From JAGNHS01 sp964609695 (lineage in GTDB: Bacteria > Bdellovibrionota > UBA2428): DNA of 64,000 bases. Below are positions 42,533-51,712 of this stretch, piece by piece. The translations under genes and the position numbers were made by a program. Location: positions 150,735-214,734 of the forward strand of contig CAZSSP010000003.1 of the NCBI GenBank assembly GCA_964609695.1, read 5' to 3'. How positions within the stretch are numbered: the stretch's first letter is position 1; each line of letters begins with the position of its first letter. Below the pieces are notes generated by a model that worked only from the letters and a program-made list of their open reading frames with translations, was not told the origin of the DNA and did not search any database.

Positions 42533-43228
42533 ATGTTTGGACCTATTAAAAATTTCATATTCGATTTAGATGGTACTTTGATTGATTCCATGGGTTCTGC
42601 TTTTGAAGGTTTTGTAGGGCTCTTAGAAGATAAATATTCTCTTAAAATTGGAAGGCAAGATTTAGTTCCTCATTTAGGTAAAAGCCCAAGAGATATTTTT
42701 TCAGTTTGGTTGAAGGAAGAACAACACCTCAACGAGATGATGAAAATTTGGGATGATTGGTGTGCTGAAATTAAAATTGAAAAAGTTCCAGCTTTTGACG
42801 GTGTTCATGAGCTTCTTGAACTTTTACATGAAAAAAACTTAAACAAGTTTATTTACACAGGTCGTGATCGCAAAGGCGCTATTGCATTTTTAAAACTCCA
42901 TGGTTGGTGGAATAAATATTTTAATGAAGAAACTCTATATGCTGGAGATCAAGGATTTGCGCCTAAGCCTTCTCCAGAGGCCCTTCATCATTTGATGGAA
43001 AAATTTAAACTCAATCATGATGAAACCCTTTTCACGGGTGATAGTGAAAAAGACGTCATAGCGGGTAATGCTGCAGGAATTAAAACTGCGGCGGCACTTT
43101 GGGATTTAGCTCCTTTTGAAGGAAAAACTCATAGGATGCGTTTTAAAAACGCATGGCAAATGTGGGATCAGTATTCTCCAGATTTGAGGTTAAGCTCGCC
43201 AAGAGAATTGATTTCTTGGATTAAATAG
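42533..43228 (+). CDS. HAD-superfamily phosphatase (phosphoglycolate phosphatase-like)
   Basis: 231 residues. Motif I is FDLDGTLIDS (D11, D13). Motif II is FIYTGRDRKGA. Motif III includes KPSPEALHHLMEKF and motif IV FTGDSEKDVIAG. A helical cap domain (residues about 18-85) places it in subfamily IA. The substrate is not determinable. It overlaps the convergent downstream gene by 8 bases. Confidence 0.85.
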   Translation: MFGPIKNFIFDLDGTLIDSMGSAFEGFVGLLEDKYSLKIGRQDLVPHLGKSPRDIFSVWLKEEQHLNEMMKIWDDWCAEIKIEKVPAFDGVHELLELLHEKNLNKFIYTGRDRKGAIAFLKLHGWWNKYFNEETLYAGDQGFAPKPSPEALHHLMEKFKLNHDETLFTGDSEKDVIAGNAAGIKTAAALWDLAPFEGKTHRMRFKNAWQMWDQYSPDLRLSSPRELISWIK

Positions 43229-44756
43229 CATTTTGCAAAAAATTGCGACTTAGGTATTGGGTGATGAGTTCTTCAAGAGCAGTTTTTTGAGCACTTAACT
43301 CTTTTTCTAGCGATTCAATTTGTAAATTCAATTGTCGTGCTGTTTCTAAATATTCAACTCGCTTAGCTTCACTTAATGGAATTTCTTGAAGTCCCCACTT
43401 AGTTCTAGCGATATGCATTGCACTATCAACGTCTGAGGAATCTGTAAAACGATTGGCCATTTTTGCTATATCTTTAGCGATTTTTTTTAGATCTTGATCA
43501 TTTAATGGCACGTGTTCAGAAAGAGTTCTTAAGAAAAAGAAAGTAGATATTATGGGTTCGGAGTGATTGTAGCGATTTGCTATACGTTGAGTGATGTCGA
43601 AAACCTTCAAAAATTGTTCTCTAGAAATCTGACCATAAAGGGATTGAGTAAAAATATTACTTAAGGCTTTGTTGCAAGACGCATAATCGGAGTATCTAAG
43701 AATTTGATTGAGACTTTCTTCAATTGCGGCCCATTGGCCTTGAGTTAATTCTTTCTGAGAGCTGTCTAAAGTGTCAAAGCCGCTAGTGATTGCGCTCGTA
43801 TAGAGAGACTTTTTTTGATTGAGCGAAGTAATTTCATTTTGAATGTTATCAATTTTTTGTTTTTTTTCGGAAATTAATTTTAACTCTGCAAGTGCGGATT
43901 CAATTAATCTAAGTGTTTTTTTATGAAGAATAGAACCCAATTTTTTAAGGATTTCTTCAAGGTCGTATTGATTGAATTTGTGAAGAGAATTTCTAATAAA
44001 ATAATCTTGGCCAAGGGCTTTTAGAGATTGAATATAAATCCATCGATATCCGTTTAAAGCGGCTTTGGGGCTCAGTATTGTATCTCTGTTTAAATCTAGA
44101 ATCGTTGGACTTCTATTGGGGCGTTTTCTTCTATACCAAAAATCAGAGAATCTTTTTTTCCATCGCCTTTGCGTGGCTATTCGAAGAGCGGCCTCATCTG
44201 TTTTGTGCAGCATCTGAAAAAGGATTGCAAATTTTAATTCACGAAGAAAGGGGTCTGCTTCGTAATTTTTTTTCCAATAGGCCATGAATTTTAAATATTC
44301 GTCGCTGTTCATTCCATAACTTCGAGCTAGTTTTAGAATTCCAGGTAAATCGTTGAGTTCTAGTCGTGAGTCCAAAGTGTTAACAATTCTCTCAGCGACG
44401 TTATTTAAAAAATCCAATTTTTTTTCTGGGTCTAAAATGTAGAAACCTTTTACAGCTTGATAAATTTCGGAAGAACTTTTTAAACCTTGATGAACAAGTT
44501 CATCGGCAATGGCTTGATCAATAATAAGACTTTTTTTGTTGTTGTCTGTGAATAAATGAAGTCCCGGAATATTGTCGAGGGCGTTGCTGAAGTCTTCGCC
44601 ATCAAGTGAGGCTTTGATAGCCGGACGCCATTCTTCTGAGTAATTTAATAAAAACAAATCGCATCGATTTATGGGTGCAAGGGATGTGCTGTCCTCGGCA
44701 ACGACAAAGCCACTCCAAAGTGTAGCAATTAAAGTAGATAATGCGAGGCGTTGCAT
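43221..44756 (-). CDS. Exported coiled-coil protein, distant paralogue of the protein at 62211
   Basis: 511 residues. The signal peptide is LALSTLIATLWSGFVVA. A helical body contains FMAYWKKNYEADPFLREL followed by KFAILFQML. A long coiled coil lies around residues 285-330 and a second near the C-terminus. A second helical block begins QGQWAAIEESLNQI. These blocks and coils align in order with those of the 568-residue protein at 62211-63917. No known family was recognised. Confidence 0.65.
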   Translation of the reverse strand: MQRLALSTLIATLWSGFVVAEDSTSLAPINRCDLFLLNYSEEWRPAIKASLDGEDFSNALDNIPGLHLFTDNNKKSLIIDQAIADELVHQGLKSSSEIYQAVKGFYILDPEKKLDFLNNVAERIVNTLDSRLELNDLPGILKLARSYGMNSDEYLKFMAYWKKNYEADPFLRELKFAILFQMLHKTDEAALRIATQRRWKKRFSDFWYRRKRPNRSPTILDLNRDTILSPKAALNGYRWIYIQSLKALGQDYFIRNSLHKFNQYDLEEILKKLGSILHKKTLRLIESALAELKLISEKKQKIDNIQNEITSLNQKKSLYTSAITSGFDTLDSSQKELTQGQWAAIEESLNQILRYSDYASCNKALSNIFTQSLYGQISREQFLKVFDITQRIANRYNHSEPIISTFFFLRTLSEHVPLNDQDLKKIAKDIAKMANRFTDSSDVDSAMHIARTKWGLQEIPLSEAKRVEYLETARQLNLQIESLEKELSAQKTALEELITQYLSRNFLQNAI

Positions 44757-44854
44757 TCGGGCTTTATAGGGCTAGCTCTAGAAAAGGTAAAGCCTAAAAT
44801 GCCACTTGCTTAAGACTAGACTTTGGAATTCCAAACACTATACTCTTGAACACT

Positions 44855-45760
44855 ATGAGATTTATTAAAAATATAGCTCTAATGATGGTCGTTAATATCG
44901 GAATCGTTATAACTCTTTCTATTGTTTTGCAGCTTTTAGGTGTGGGTCACTACATGGAAGCGCAAGGCATAAATTATCAGGCTTTGGCTGTATTTTGTCT
45001 TGTTTGGGGTATGGGGGGTGCCTTCATATCGCTTCTGCTTTCCAAATTTATGGTCAAGTGGATGATGGGGGTTAAGGTTATAGAAGAGCCCCAAAATTCT
45101 TCAAACCCAGAAGTTCGTCGATTGTATTCGGCTCTCAGCAAATCTACAGAGCGTGCTGGATTAGAAAAAGTTCCAGAACTTGGAATTTATGAATCTTCTG
45201 AAATGAACGCTTTTGCTACGGGCCCCTCTAGAAATAATTCCTTAGTCGCTGTTTCTACTGGATTGCTGAACTCTATGAATGATTCTGAGCTTGAAGGAGT
45301 TATTGGACATGAAGTCGCCCACATCGCCAACGGTGATATGATCACAATGACACTTCTCCAAGGCGTGGTGAACGCATTGATAATGTTTGTTGCTAGAATT
45401 ATTGCTTTTGCAGTTGCGAGTCGTGCTGAGAAAGATTCTTCACGTCATATGATTCATTTTGTAACGGTGATTGCATGTGAATTATTGTTGGGAATTTTAG
45501 GAATGATGGTGGTTTCTTGGTTTAGCCGTCGCCGAGAGTTTCGTGCTGATGCGGGAAGTGCGCAGTTTGTGGGTCGTGAAAAAATGATTTCAGCTCTTCA
45601 GGCTTTACAAAATAAAAGTCGATTTATTGATAATGCTCATCCTCAGATGCAGGCTTTTAAAATAAATTCTGGATCTAAATCTTCGTTTTTACAATTGTTT
45701 ATGAGTCATCCTCCTCTTGAAGATAGAATTGCGGCTCTAAGAACTCCTGCCTCAATGTAA
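44855..45760 (+). CDS. htpX: Membrane zinc metalloprotease HtpX
   Basis: 301 residues from the ATG at 44855; the frame opens at a TTG three codons earlier. Two N-terminal membrane helices, the zinc site VIGHEVAHIANGDM (about residues 150-163), two more membrane helices, and FRADAGSAQFVGRE with the third ligand are all present, plus HPPLEDRIAAL near the end. HtpX degrades damaged inner-membrane proteins. A TATACT box lies 10 bases before the ATG. Confidence 0.95.
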   Translation: MRFIKNIALMMVVNIGIVITLSIVLQLLGVGHYMEAQGINYQALAVFCLVWGMGGAFISLLLSKFMVKWMMGVKVIEEPQNSSNPEVRRLYSALSKSTERAGLEKVPELGIYESSEMNAFATGPSRNNSLVAVSTGLLNSMNDSELEGVIGHEVAHIANGDMITMTLLQGVVNALIMFVARIIAFAVASRAEKDSSRHMIHFVTVIACELLLGILGMMVVSWFSRRREFRADAGSAQFVGREKMISALQALQNKSRFIDNAHPQMQAFKINSGSKSSFLQLFMSHPPLEDRIAALRTPASM

Positions 45761-45807
45761 GAAGATTTAATTAGAAGCTTTTAGAGTGAATTGATAGCTT
45801 CGCGCGC

Positions 45808-46401
45808 ATGCCCCTACCCAGGCTTATAAAATATTTTTTCTATTTTGTTTTAATTCTTATGTCTTCGTCATTGGTGTTTTCTGCAAAGTCGCAACGATGT
45901 GATGATTCGGTTGTTCTTCCCTCTGAAGCTGAAATGATGAGATTTTTAGAGGCAAAACTTCGATCTAAATTAAGTCCAATCGATGGATTAACGGCGGAAG
46001 AAGCTGAAGAGAGAGATCCTCAATATAAACTTAGAATTTTAGAAGTCACTGCCAATCAAGCTTTGAGTATGGATGAAATGGAGTTTGGTGTTTTGGGAAT
46101 GGGTGCTAATTTTAGAGGACCCCCTCATAATTATCTTTGGGGTTTTATTCGTGATAGCGGAGTTGAGTATGAGCCGGGTCTTGATTTTGCCAAACCTAAA
46201 ACTACGAAGGGTCGAAGAGCTCAGCTTAAGGTAGTTGAATCGCCAACTGCAATTGTAGAAGATTCAGAAGGATATTTTGCAGGAGAAGGAATGGAAATTG
46301 TTAAAGTTCCTTTTCGAGTTAAAGGAACAATTGCTCAACTATATAAATTCTTTCAAACAGTTCCAGTGATTAAAGCTGAGGCTATGGAACTTGATTTGTA
46401 A
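45808..46401 (+). CDS. Exported protein of unknown function
   Basis: 197 residues. The signal peptide is FFYFVLILMSSSLVFS. The mature protein carries one Cys near its start (SQRCDD). It has a Glu-rich helical segment and a beta-rich C-terminal half (ALSMDEMEFGVLGMG, then YLWGFIRDSGVEYEPG). No family was recognised. The next gene is the first copy of the exported paralogue family, 54 bases on. Confidence 0.6.
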   Translation: MPLPRLIKYFFYFVLILMSSSLVFSAKSQRCDDSVVLPSEAEMMRFLEAKLRSKLSPIDGLTAEEAEERDPQYKLRILEVTANQALSMDEMEFGVLGMGANFRGPPHNYLWGFIRDSGVEYEPGLDFAKPKTTKGRRAQLKVVESPTAIVEDSEGYFAGEGMEIVKVPFRVKGTIAQLYKFFQTVPVIKAEAMELDL

Positions 46402-46416
46402 TCATAGATATTGATT

Positions 46417-46445
46417 TTGACGCCTATAGTCGGGCGTGTTAGCTC
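46417..46445 (+). promoter_or_regulatory. Promoter of the isolated family member
   Basis: TTGACG (46417-46422), 17 bases, TAGCTC (46440-46445). The GTG start is 10 bases downstream. It resembles the promoters before the family members at 54394 and 57739. Confidence 0.45.
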
Positions 46446-46455
46446 GGCAATTATC

Positions 46456-47517
46456 GTGAACTTTTTTTCGATTTTATTGTTTGGATTTTTATTTGCGTTC
46501 AATGCTCTTTGTGCAGGTGAAATTCAGGATAGTCGCGACTTTCAAAGTTTTCTTTATACTCTCGGTTTAAAAGACATAGAGAGCTCTGAGGATTCTACTT
46601 TAAGACAAAACGCTTTATCTGAAATGGCTGCATCAGGATTGAGTGCTGAGGAACTCTATAAAAAAATTCAAGGCATTCTTGCTCGACTTGAGCGACCCCT
46701 ACGAATTGTTAGCACATTAAGAAGTCAAATAATTAAAGGTGACTTTAAAACTAAAACTCAGTGTTTAGAGATAGGCGCGTGTGTTGGGTATTTGTTTGGG
46801 TTGAGTGTGCGTTTGAGTGTAGGTTTGGTGAAAAGCCCTCGTTTCACTTTTCCTATTATCTCTGGAAAAATTCAAACAGCCAAATCTGGTTCCGGAAGAG
46901 GTATTGCGCTCGGGGCTTTGCTTGAGCTTGGTAAGTCAGAAAGAACAGACGAGACTGGTGGGCCTTTGTTTCTAGAATCAGAATCTGAAAAAACATCTGT
47001 AGGCTCAGCATTCATTATGGGGGAATATGAGCGCAATTCTCAAAACGAAAAAGGAGATGGGTTTTTAATGGGCCTTGGGTTTTGGCGTGGAACAAGAGTT
47101 TGGAATGGTATTAATTTAAAAATTCCTATTCCATTTTATTGGAATAATTTTGAGGCAGGAATTGTCAAAGATCTAGTGGAAATTTCAAAGGCCCTTTTAA
47201 GTTTAGATTTTGCTGTGGCGCAAAGACTTGTTATGGATTTCGAAAATAAAGTTGTAGCACTCGAAGCGAAGATGGCTAAGCGTGGCCTTGTTATTCTTCC
47301 TGTGTATGTGAAAAATGAAAATATAAATTTAGATGAGTTGCCAGAAGATCATCCTTTAAAAAGTCCTGGAAAATTATTTAATCCAAGAGTTGTCTTGAGA
47401 TTGGCTCCAGATATTTTAGCTTCCTCCGTTCGTGAATCGGCGCAAAGATGTTCAAGGGAGCTCACAGATAAGAAAAGAAATATACAATCAATTCCACGTT
47501 TAATGTTGGGTGATTAA
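46456..47517 (+). CDS. Exported paralogue family, member 1 (isolated copy)
   Basis: 353 residues from the GTG at 46456. This gives a clean signal peptide (FFSILLFGFLFAFNALCA) and lies just after a promoter; the upstream TTG at 46411 precedes that promoter. Family blocks in order: RDFQSFLYTLGL; AEELYKKIQGILARL; QCLEIGACVGYLFG with RLSVGLVKSPRFTFPI; FMGEYE-type strand (IMGEYERN); HPLKSPGKLFNPR; a C-terminal Cys and LMLGD. Function is unknown. It converges on the FabL-like gene with 18 bases between stops. Confidence 0.7.
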   Translation: MNFFSILLFGFLFAFNALCAGEIQDSRDFQSFLYTLGLKDIESSEDSTLRQNALSEMAASGLSAEELYKKIQGILARLERPLRIVSTLRSQIIKGDFKTKTQCLEIGACVGYLFGLSVRLSVGLVKSPRFTFPIISGKIQTAKSGSGRGIALGALLELGKSERTDETGGPLFLESESEKTSVGSAFIMGEYERNSQNEKGDGFLMGLGFWRGTRVWNGINLKIPIPFYWNNFEAGIVKDLVEISKALLSLDFAVAQRLVMDFENKVVALEAKMAKRGLVILPVYVKNENINLDELPEDHPLKSPGKLFNPRVVLRLAPDILASSVRESAQRCSRELTDKKRNIQSIPRLMLGD

Positions 47518-47535
47518 GTCATCGTCTGCGATGAG

Positions 47536-48327
47536 CTATTCAACAATGTTTTCGCCACCGTCAACACGGATGGTGTTTCCGGTAATGAAATTACAATGCG
47601 GCAACGAAAGGGCAACAATGGCATTGGCCACGTCCTCAGGGAGAGTGAGTCTTCCCATGGGATTTCTTTTTGTTGCAGTGGCAATCATGTCATCGTTACC
47701 GGGAATTTTTCTAAGCGCGGGAGTGTCTGTGACTCCTGCGAGAATAGCATTTACGCAAACTTGCGAAGGTGCAAATTCTAGAGCGAGTTGTCGGCAATGA
47801 CTCTCGAGTGCAGACTTTGCTGCACTCACAGCGCCATAGCTTTTCCAAACACGACTAGAGCCCGCGCTGGTCATTGCATATATTCGAGATCCCTTTGCAA
47901 AAAAACCACGGTAATGTAAATCCTGCGACCAATACACAAGTGAATTGGCCATGACGTCAAGGGTCATATCCATTTGAGACTTTTGAATCGAAGATTCTAA
48001 ATTTTCTCCAATAAAAGGTTTGAGTGTTCCAAAGGCTAAAGAGTGCATCAGGATATGCAGCTTTCCTTTAACTTTGCTTTCAAGCTGGTCGAGGCATTCT
48101 TTGCGTTTTAAATCGTCGGCGGCGTTCATATTGAAAAACTCAACTTGAACGTCAAAGTTTTGAAGATCTTTAATAAGTTTTTCTACTTCAGGAAGTGTAG
48201 ATTTTCGGTCGAGGTGGACGCCAGCAATATGACATCCGGCTTTCGCAAGTGCTCTGCAGGCTGCTGCACCGAAACCACTTGAAGCCCCTAATACTAGTGC
48301 CCATTTATCGCGAAAATTTTCTTTCAT
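47536..48327 (-). CDS. SDR oxidoreductase, FabL-like enoyl-ACP reductase
   Basis: 263 residues. The Rossmann motif is LVLGASSGFGAAA. The Tyr-Lys pair is SYGAVSAAKSALE, with the catalytic Ser region TSAGSSRVWKS. VNAILAGVTDTPALRKIPG, then NPMGRLTLPEDVA and TGNTIRVDGG, follow the Bacillus FabL pattern closely. It probably reduces enoyl-ACP with NAD(P)H in fatty-acid elongation, though other SDR substrates cannot be excluded. Confidence 0.75.
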   Translation of the reverse strand: MKENFRDKWALVLGASSGFGAAACRALAKAGCHIAGVHLDRKSTLPEVEKLIKDLQNFDVQVEFFNMNAADDLKRKECLDQLESKVKGKLHILMHSLAFGTLKPFIGENLESSIQKSQMDMTLDVMANSLVYWSQDLHYRGFFAKGSRIYAMTSAGSSRVWKSYGAVSAAKSALESHCRQLALEFAPSQVCVNAILAGVTDTPALRKIPGNDDMIATATKRNPMGRLTLPEDVANAIVALSLPHCNFITGNTIRVDGGENIVE

Positions 48328-48423
48328 AGATTTGTCTTTTATCGCGAGCAGGCGAGGTCGTCAAAAGCCTGGCTTGGGACTTGTTAAACTATACGTAACA
48401 ATGACTTTAGGAGGTTTTAGAGC

Positions 48424-49800
48424 TTGGAAATTCCAGACTATACATCATCAAATCCCAAGCTGACTCAGGCTTATCGTAAGGTTGCGCAAGCCGAGCAAAA
48501 ACCTATTCAGAAAATCGATGAAAAAGTAAAAAAAGCAGAGAATTCTTTAGAGTTAGTTAGAGATTTTAAAAAGAAAGTTTCTGATATCAAAACATCTCTA
48601 ATGGGATTTAAAAATGTACGTGATTTTAGAGAACTCAAAGGGAAATCTTCCGATCCCTCTATTTTAGATGCATCAGCTATCGATAAAAATAAAGCTACGC
48701 CTGGTAAATATGATTTAGAAGTTGTGAGACTCGCTAATACCGATTCAATCATGACTTATGGTTTTGAAGATGCAGAAAAATCTGAAGTGGGTGTGGGTTA
48801 CATAAGCTTTAAAACACCAACAGGTGAGACGCGCGACGTTTATATTAATTCTGAAAATAACACACTTAAAGGAGTTGCCGACACCATTAACAAAGCTAAC
48901 GTTGGTGTGAAGGCCTATGCTGTTCATGATGGAACAGATTCGGATACTCCTTGGCGATTAGTGATTTCTAGTGATGATCCGGGTTGGAAGAATGATTTTG
49001 AATACCCTACATTTTATATGCTCGATGGTGATTTGGATTTAGACACCGAAAGATCTCGAGATGCTAAAAGTGCCATTATCAAATTCAATGGTCATCCCAT
49101 AATGCTCGATGAAAATAAAATGAATAATGTTCTGCCTGGTGTGAATATTGATATAAAAAAAGCACGACCAGGTGAAACTATATTTTTTGAAGTGGCTCCC
49201 GATGTTGAAAAAATAAAAGAGAAAGTTCAAAAATTTGTAGAGTCTACAAACGCGGCACTTCAGTTTATTCAAGATCAAAACAAATTAGATTCTAAAAGTT
49301 ATGGCGATCCCAAAAAAGCTCTCGGTGGTGATGTGGCTCTTCAAGCTTTGGAAAATCGTGTTCGCACATTGATTCAACAAGATCGAGGGGGCGAAGAATC
49401 CAAAATTCAAAGACTGGCAGATTTGGGAATTGAGTTTAATCGAAATGGAACTTTAGATTTTAAGGGAGATAAATTCGATAAAGTTCTTCAGGATCATTTT
49501 GAAGAAGTCGCCACTATGGTTTCGGGAACTGGGGCTTTAGATGGATTTGCAACTGAAATGATTGGTTTAGTGGACGGAATCGTAAGAAGTGGCGACGGAA
49601 TGATGAGTATTAAAGAAGCCAATCTTCAGCGGCAAATGGATCAATTAAGTCGGCAAAAAACTGGTGAAGAAGAAAAGGTACTTAAAAAATTGGAAAGAGT
49701 TAAATCACAGTTCGCTCGTGCTGAGGGAGCTATTCAACAAATGCAGGGTATGGCGGCTAGCAGTGGCATGGGTAATGCCGGTGCTGCTCAAGGTGGATAA
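48424..49800 (+). CDS. fliD: Flagellar hook-associated protein 2 (filament cap)
   Basis: 458 residues. The TTG start is fixed by AGGAGG (48409-48414) nine bases upstream. FliD N-terminal domain includes KPIQKIDEKVKKAENSLE. The D2/D3 region (residues about 95-270) is followed by the FliD C domain with ADLGIEFNRNGTLDF and a terminal coiled coil. It caps the growing filament. It starts the unit fliD-fliS-fliT-like-TPR-DUF4442-NMO. Confidence 0.9.
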   Translation: MEIPDYTSSNPKLTQAYRKVAQAEQKPIQKIDEKVKKAENSLELVRDFKKKVSDIKTSLMGFKNVRDFRELKGKSSDPSILDASAIDKNKATPGKYDLEVVRLANTDSIMTYGFEDAEKSEVGVGYISFKTPTGETRDVYINSENNTLKGVADTINKANVGVKAYAVHDGTDSDTPWRLVISSDDPGWKNDFEYPTFYMLDGDLDLDTERSRDAKSAIIKFNGHPIMLDENKMNNVLPGVNIDIKKARPGETIFFEVAPDVEKIKEKVQKFVESTNAALQFIQDQNKLDSKSYGDPKKALGGDVALQALENRVRTLIQQDRGGEESKIQRLADLGIEFNRNGTLDFKGDKFDKVLQDHFEEVATMVSGTGALDGFATEMIGLVDGIVRSGDGMMSIKEANLQRQMDQLSRQKTGEEEKVLKKLERVKSQFARAEGAIQQMQGMAASSGMGNAGAAQGG

Positions 49801-49814
49801 GGGGAATTTAAGTT

Positions 49815-50210
49815 ATGAGTTACGGAGCTAAAACATATAAAAAACTTTCAATTGAGACTGCGTCTAAAGAGCAATTACTATTAATGCTTTATGAAAGTGC
49901 AATAAAGGCTTGCAAACTCGCGCGAAGAGCTTTGGACGCAAATAATATTCCTGAAAAGTGTAAACAAATTGGAAAAGTTCACGATATCGTAATGGAGCTT
50001 AATAATTCTTTAGATCATACCAAAGGTGAGCATATTTCTGGGCAATTAGAATCTTTGTATAATTTTTGTATTTCTCAACTCTTGGTGGCGAATATGAATA
50101 ACGATGGAAAGTGTATCGATAATGTGACCAAAGTCTTGGGAACTCTTTATGAAGGATGGGTGGCTGCCGTTAAAGAGGTCAAAATGAAGCCAGAGGATAA
50201 ATCAAAATGA
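49815..50210 (+). CDS. fliS: Flagellin chaperone FliS
   Basis: 131 residues. SIETASKEQLLLMLYESAIKAC is the conserved FliS start (written in part), with LYNFCISQLLVANMNND later. AAGGGGA precedes the ATG. FliS binds the flagellin C-terminus and prevents premature polymerisation. The next gene overlaps by four bases. Confidence 0.93.
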   Translation: MSYGAKTYKKLSIETASKEQLLLMLYESAIKACKLARRALDANNIPEKCKQIGKVHDIVMELNNSLDHTKGEHISGQLESLYNFCISQLLVANMNNDGKCIDNVTKVLGTLYEGWVAAVKEVKMKPEDKSK

Positions 50211-50548
50211 AGACAACACCTGATAAGCTTCTTGAAAAATTAGATGAAATTGATCATGCCTTGTTGGAGTTGTGGGTTAAAGATGAGGGCGATATTGGTG
50301 ATGAGCAGAAATGGGAAATATTCGCAAGACTGCTTGAGCAAAGGGTTGATATTTTAAAAACCTGTATTGAAAGTAAAATTGAAGTCTCCAAACAGCAGTG
50401 TTTTCCAGTTTGGCTTGAAAGACTAACGCAGAGCCGAAAAGAATTACGTTTGCGAGAGATAAAAATCCTGTATGATGAATTGAAGAGGCAGAGGCAAATT
50501 TCCAAGTATAGGAAAGTTGGGAGAACACAGGAGCATGACCCCGTTTGA
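50207..50548 (+). CDS. Small helical protein in the FliT position
   Basis: 113 residues, all helical and highly charged. LLEKLDEIDHALLELW and FARLLEQRVDILKTC start it, and a basic tail ends it. The size, helicity and position directly after fliS fit a FliT-like flagellar export chaperone, but sequence identity to FliT is not evident. It overlaps both neighbours. Confidence 0.55.
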   Translation: MKTTPDKLLEKLDEIDHALLELWVKDEGDIGDEQKWEIFARLLEQRVDILKTCIESKIEVSKQQCFPVWLERLTQSRKELRLREIKILYDELKRQRQISKYRKVGRTQEHDPV

Positions 50549-51254
50549 AGCATCGCAGATTTTAGCACAGCACGATCATCTTTCCGAATCAGAAAATATT
50601 CTAAAAACTTTGTGGCAAAACAGAAATCAACAAGATGAATTTACGATTTTCTGTGCCTTGCTAGAGCTCGGTATAAAAAAAGATCTTCAAAGTAGTCGAA
50701 AACTTTTAGATGATGTTATTTCAGGTGAAAAAGAATGGACCGAATTTTGGTCGCACCGTAATCTTATTGAGCAAGGAATTCTTTTTGAGTGGCATGGCGA
50801 AATGTGTTTCCACTTGGCAGATGACACAACCGCTTTAGATAGCTTGACTCGAGCTGCGAGTCTCGGTCGGGATACCTCTACGCTTTGGCTTCAGCTTGGA
50901 ATTCTTTATCTAAAGAATCGAGAGCTAGATTTATCGGTTCGATACTTAAAGCGTTCTTTAGAATTATATAAGCAACCTGGTTTGAGTATTATGGATTCCA
51001 AGGAAGCTAACTTAGGTTTTTTTATTGGAAAGCATCCCTTGGGATTTAATCCTGGAGCTCATGAATATCTCTCAACTCTCTTAGAGGTTGTTAAACTGGC
51101 TCAAAGTAGAAAATCTTTAAAATCTGTTCGCGATTTAGTTGTAGAAATGATTCATCAGTTTCCACAAGATCAGCGACTTTATAAAGTGAGACTTCTAATT
51201 GAAAAAACTTTAGTGGCGCAAGGATTGCGCCATGGGTTTTCTCAACATCTATAA
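50535..51254 (+). CDS. TPR-like helical repeat protein
   Basis: 239 residues from the ATG at 50535. No signal peptide is present. Helical repeats with TPR spacing are visible, for example DSLTRAASLGRDTSTLWLQL and ILYLKNRELDLSVRYLKRS. The location in the flagellar unit suggests a role in flagellar assembly or a cytoplasmic scaffold. It overlaps the FliT-like gene by 14 bases. Confidence 0.65.
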   Translation: MTPFEASQILAQHDHLSESENILKTLWQNRNQQDEFTIFCALLELGIKKDLQSSRKLLDDVISGEKEWTEFWSHRNLIEQGILFEWHGEMCFHLADDTTALDSLTRAASLGRDTSTLWLQLGILYLKNRELDLSVRYLKRSLELYKQPGLSIMDSKEANLGFFIGKHPLGFNPGAHEYLSTLLEVVKLAQSRKSLKSVRDLVVEMIHQFPQDQRLYKVRLLIEKTLVAQGLRHGFSQHL

Positions 51255-51259
51255 AACTG

Positions 51260-51712
51260 ATGGACATTTTATCGATTTGGAAAAAATTTCTAAAGTTTCC
51301 AGGTGGTGCCTATTTTTTTAGTCGATGGATTAAATTTAGTATTCCTTATACGGGCTCAGTTTCTCCGCGAGTTTTAAGGCTTGAAGCTGGATTTGCTGTT
51401 GTTCAAATGAAAGACTGTCGCGCTTATCGAAATCATCTCAGTTCACTCCATGCAATAGCTCTTGCGAATCTTGCAGAATTTAGTAGCGGTTTGGCGTTGG
51501 TCACTGCTGTTCCGCCTAATGCGAGGGCCATTTTAAAATCAATAACTATTGAATACATAAAAAAAGCTCGAGGCACAGTCGTCGCTGAGTCTAAGCACTC
51601 TCCTATTAGCGTTAATGAAAAACGTGAATATACAGTTGAAGCGACTATTAAAAATCAACAAGGTGAATTGCTTTGTCGATCAAAAGCTTTGTGGTTGGTT
51701 GGACCTAAGTGA
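51260..51712 (+). CDS. DUF4442 hotdog-fold thioesterase-like protein
   Basis: 150 residues. MKDCRAYRNHLSSLHAIALANLAEF matches the DUF4442 helix region (quoted only in part: YRNHLSSLHAIALANL), with SITIEYIKKARGTVVA in the sheet. The hotdog fold suggests acyl-CoA thioesterase or binding activity. It overlaps the downstream nitronate monooxygenase gene by four bases, and a link to lipid metabolism is plausible. Confidence 0.8.
   Translation: MDILSIWKKFLKFPGGAYFFSRWIKFSIPYTGSVSPRVLRLEAGFAVVQMKDCRAYRNHLSSLHAIALANLAEFSSGLALVTAVPPNARAILKSITIEYIKKARGTVVAESKHSPISVNEKREYTVEATIKNQQGELLCRSKALWLVGPK

Noticed and set aside
46411..46455. TTG start at 46411 for family member 1
   Set aside because: A TTGACG/TAGCTC promoter lies inside this stretch, and starting at GTG 46456 gives a clean signal peptide as in the other copies.
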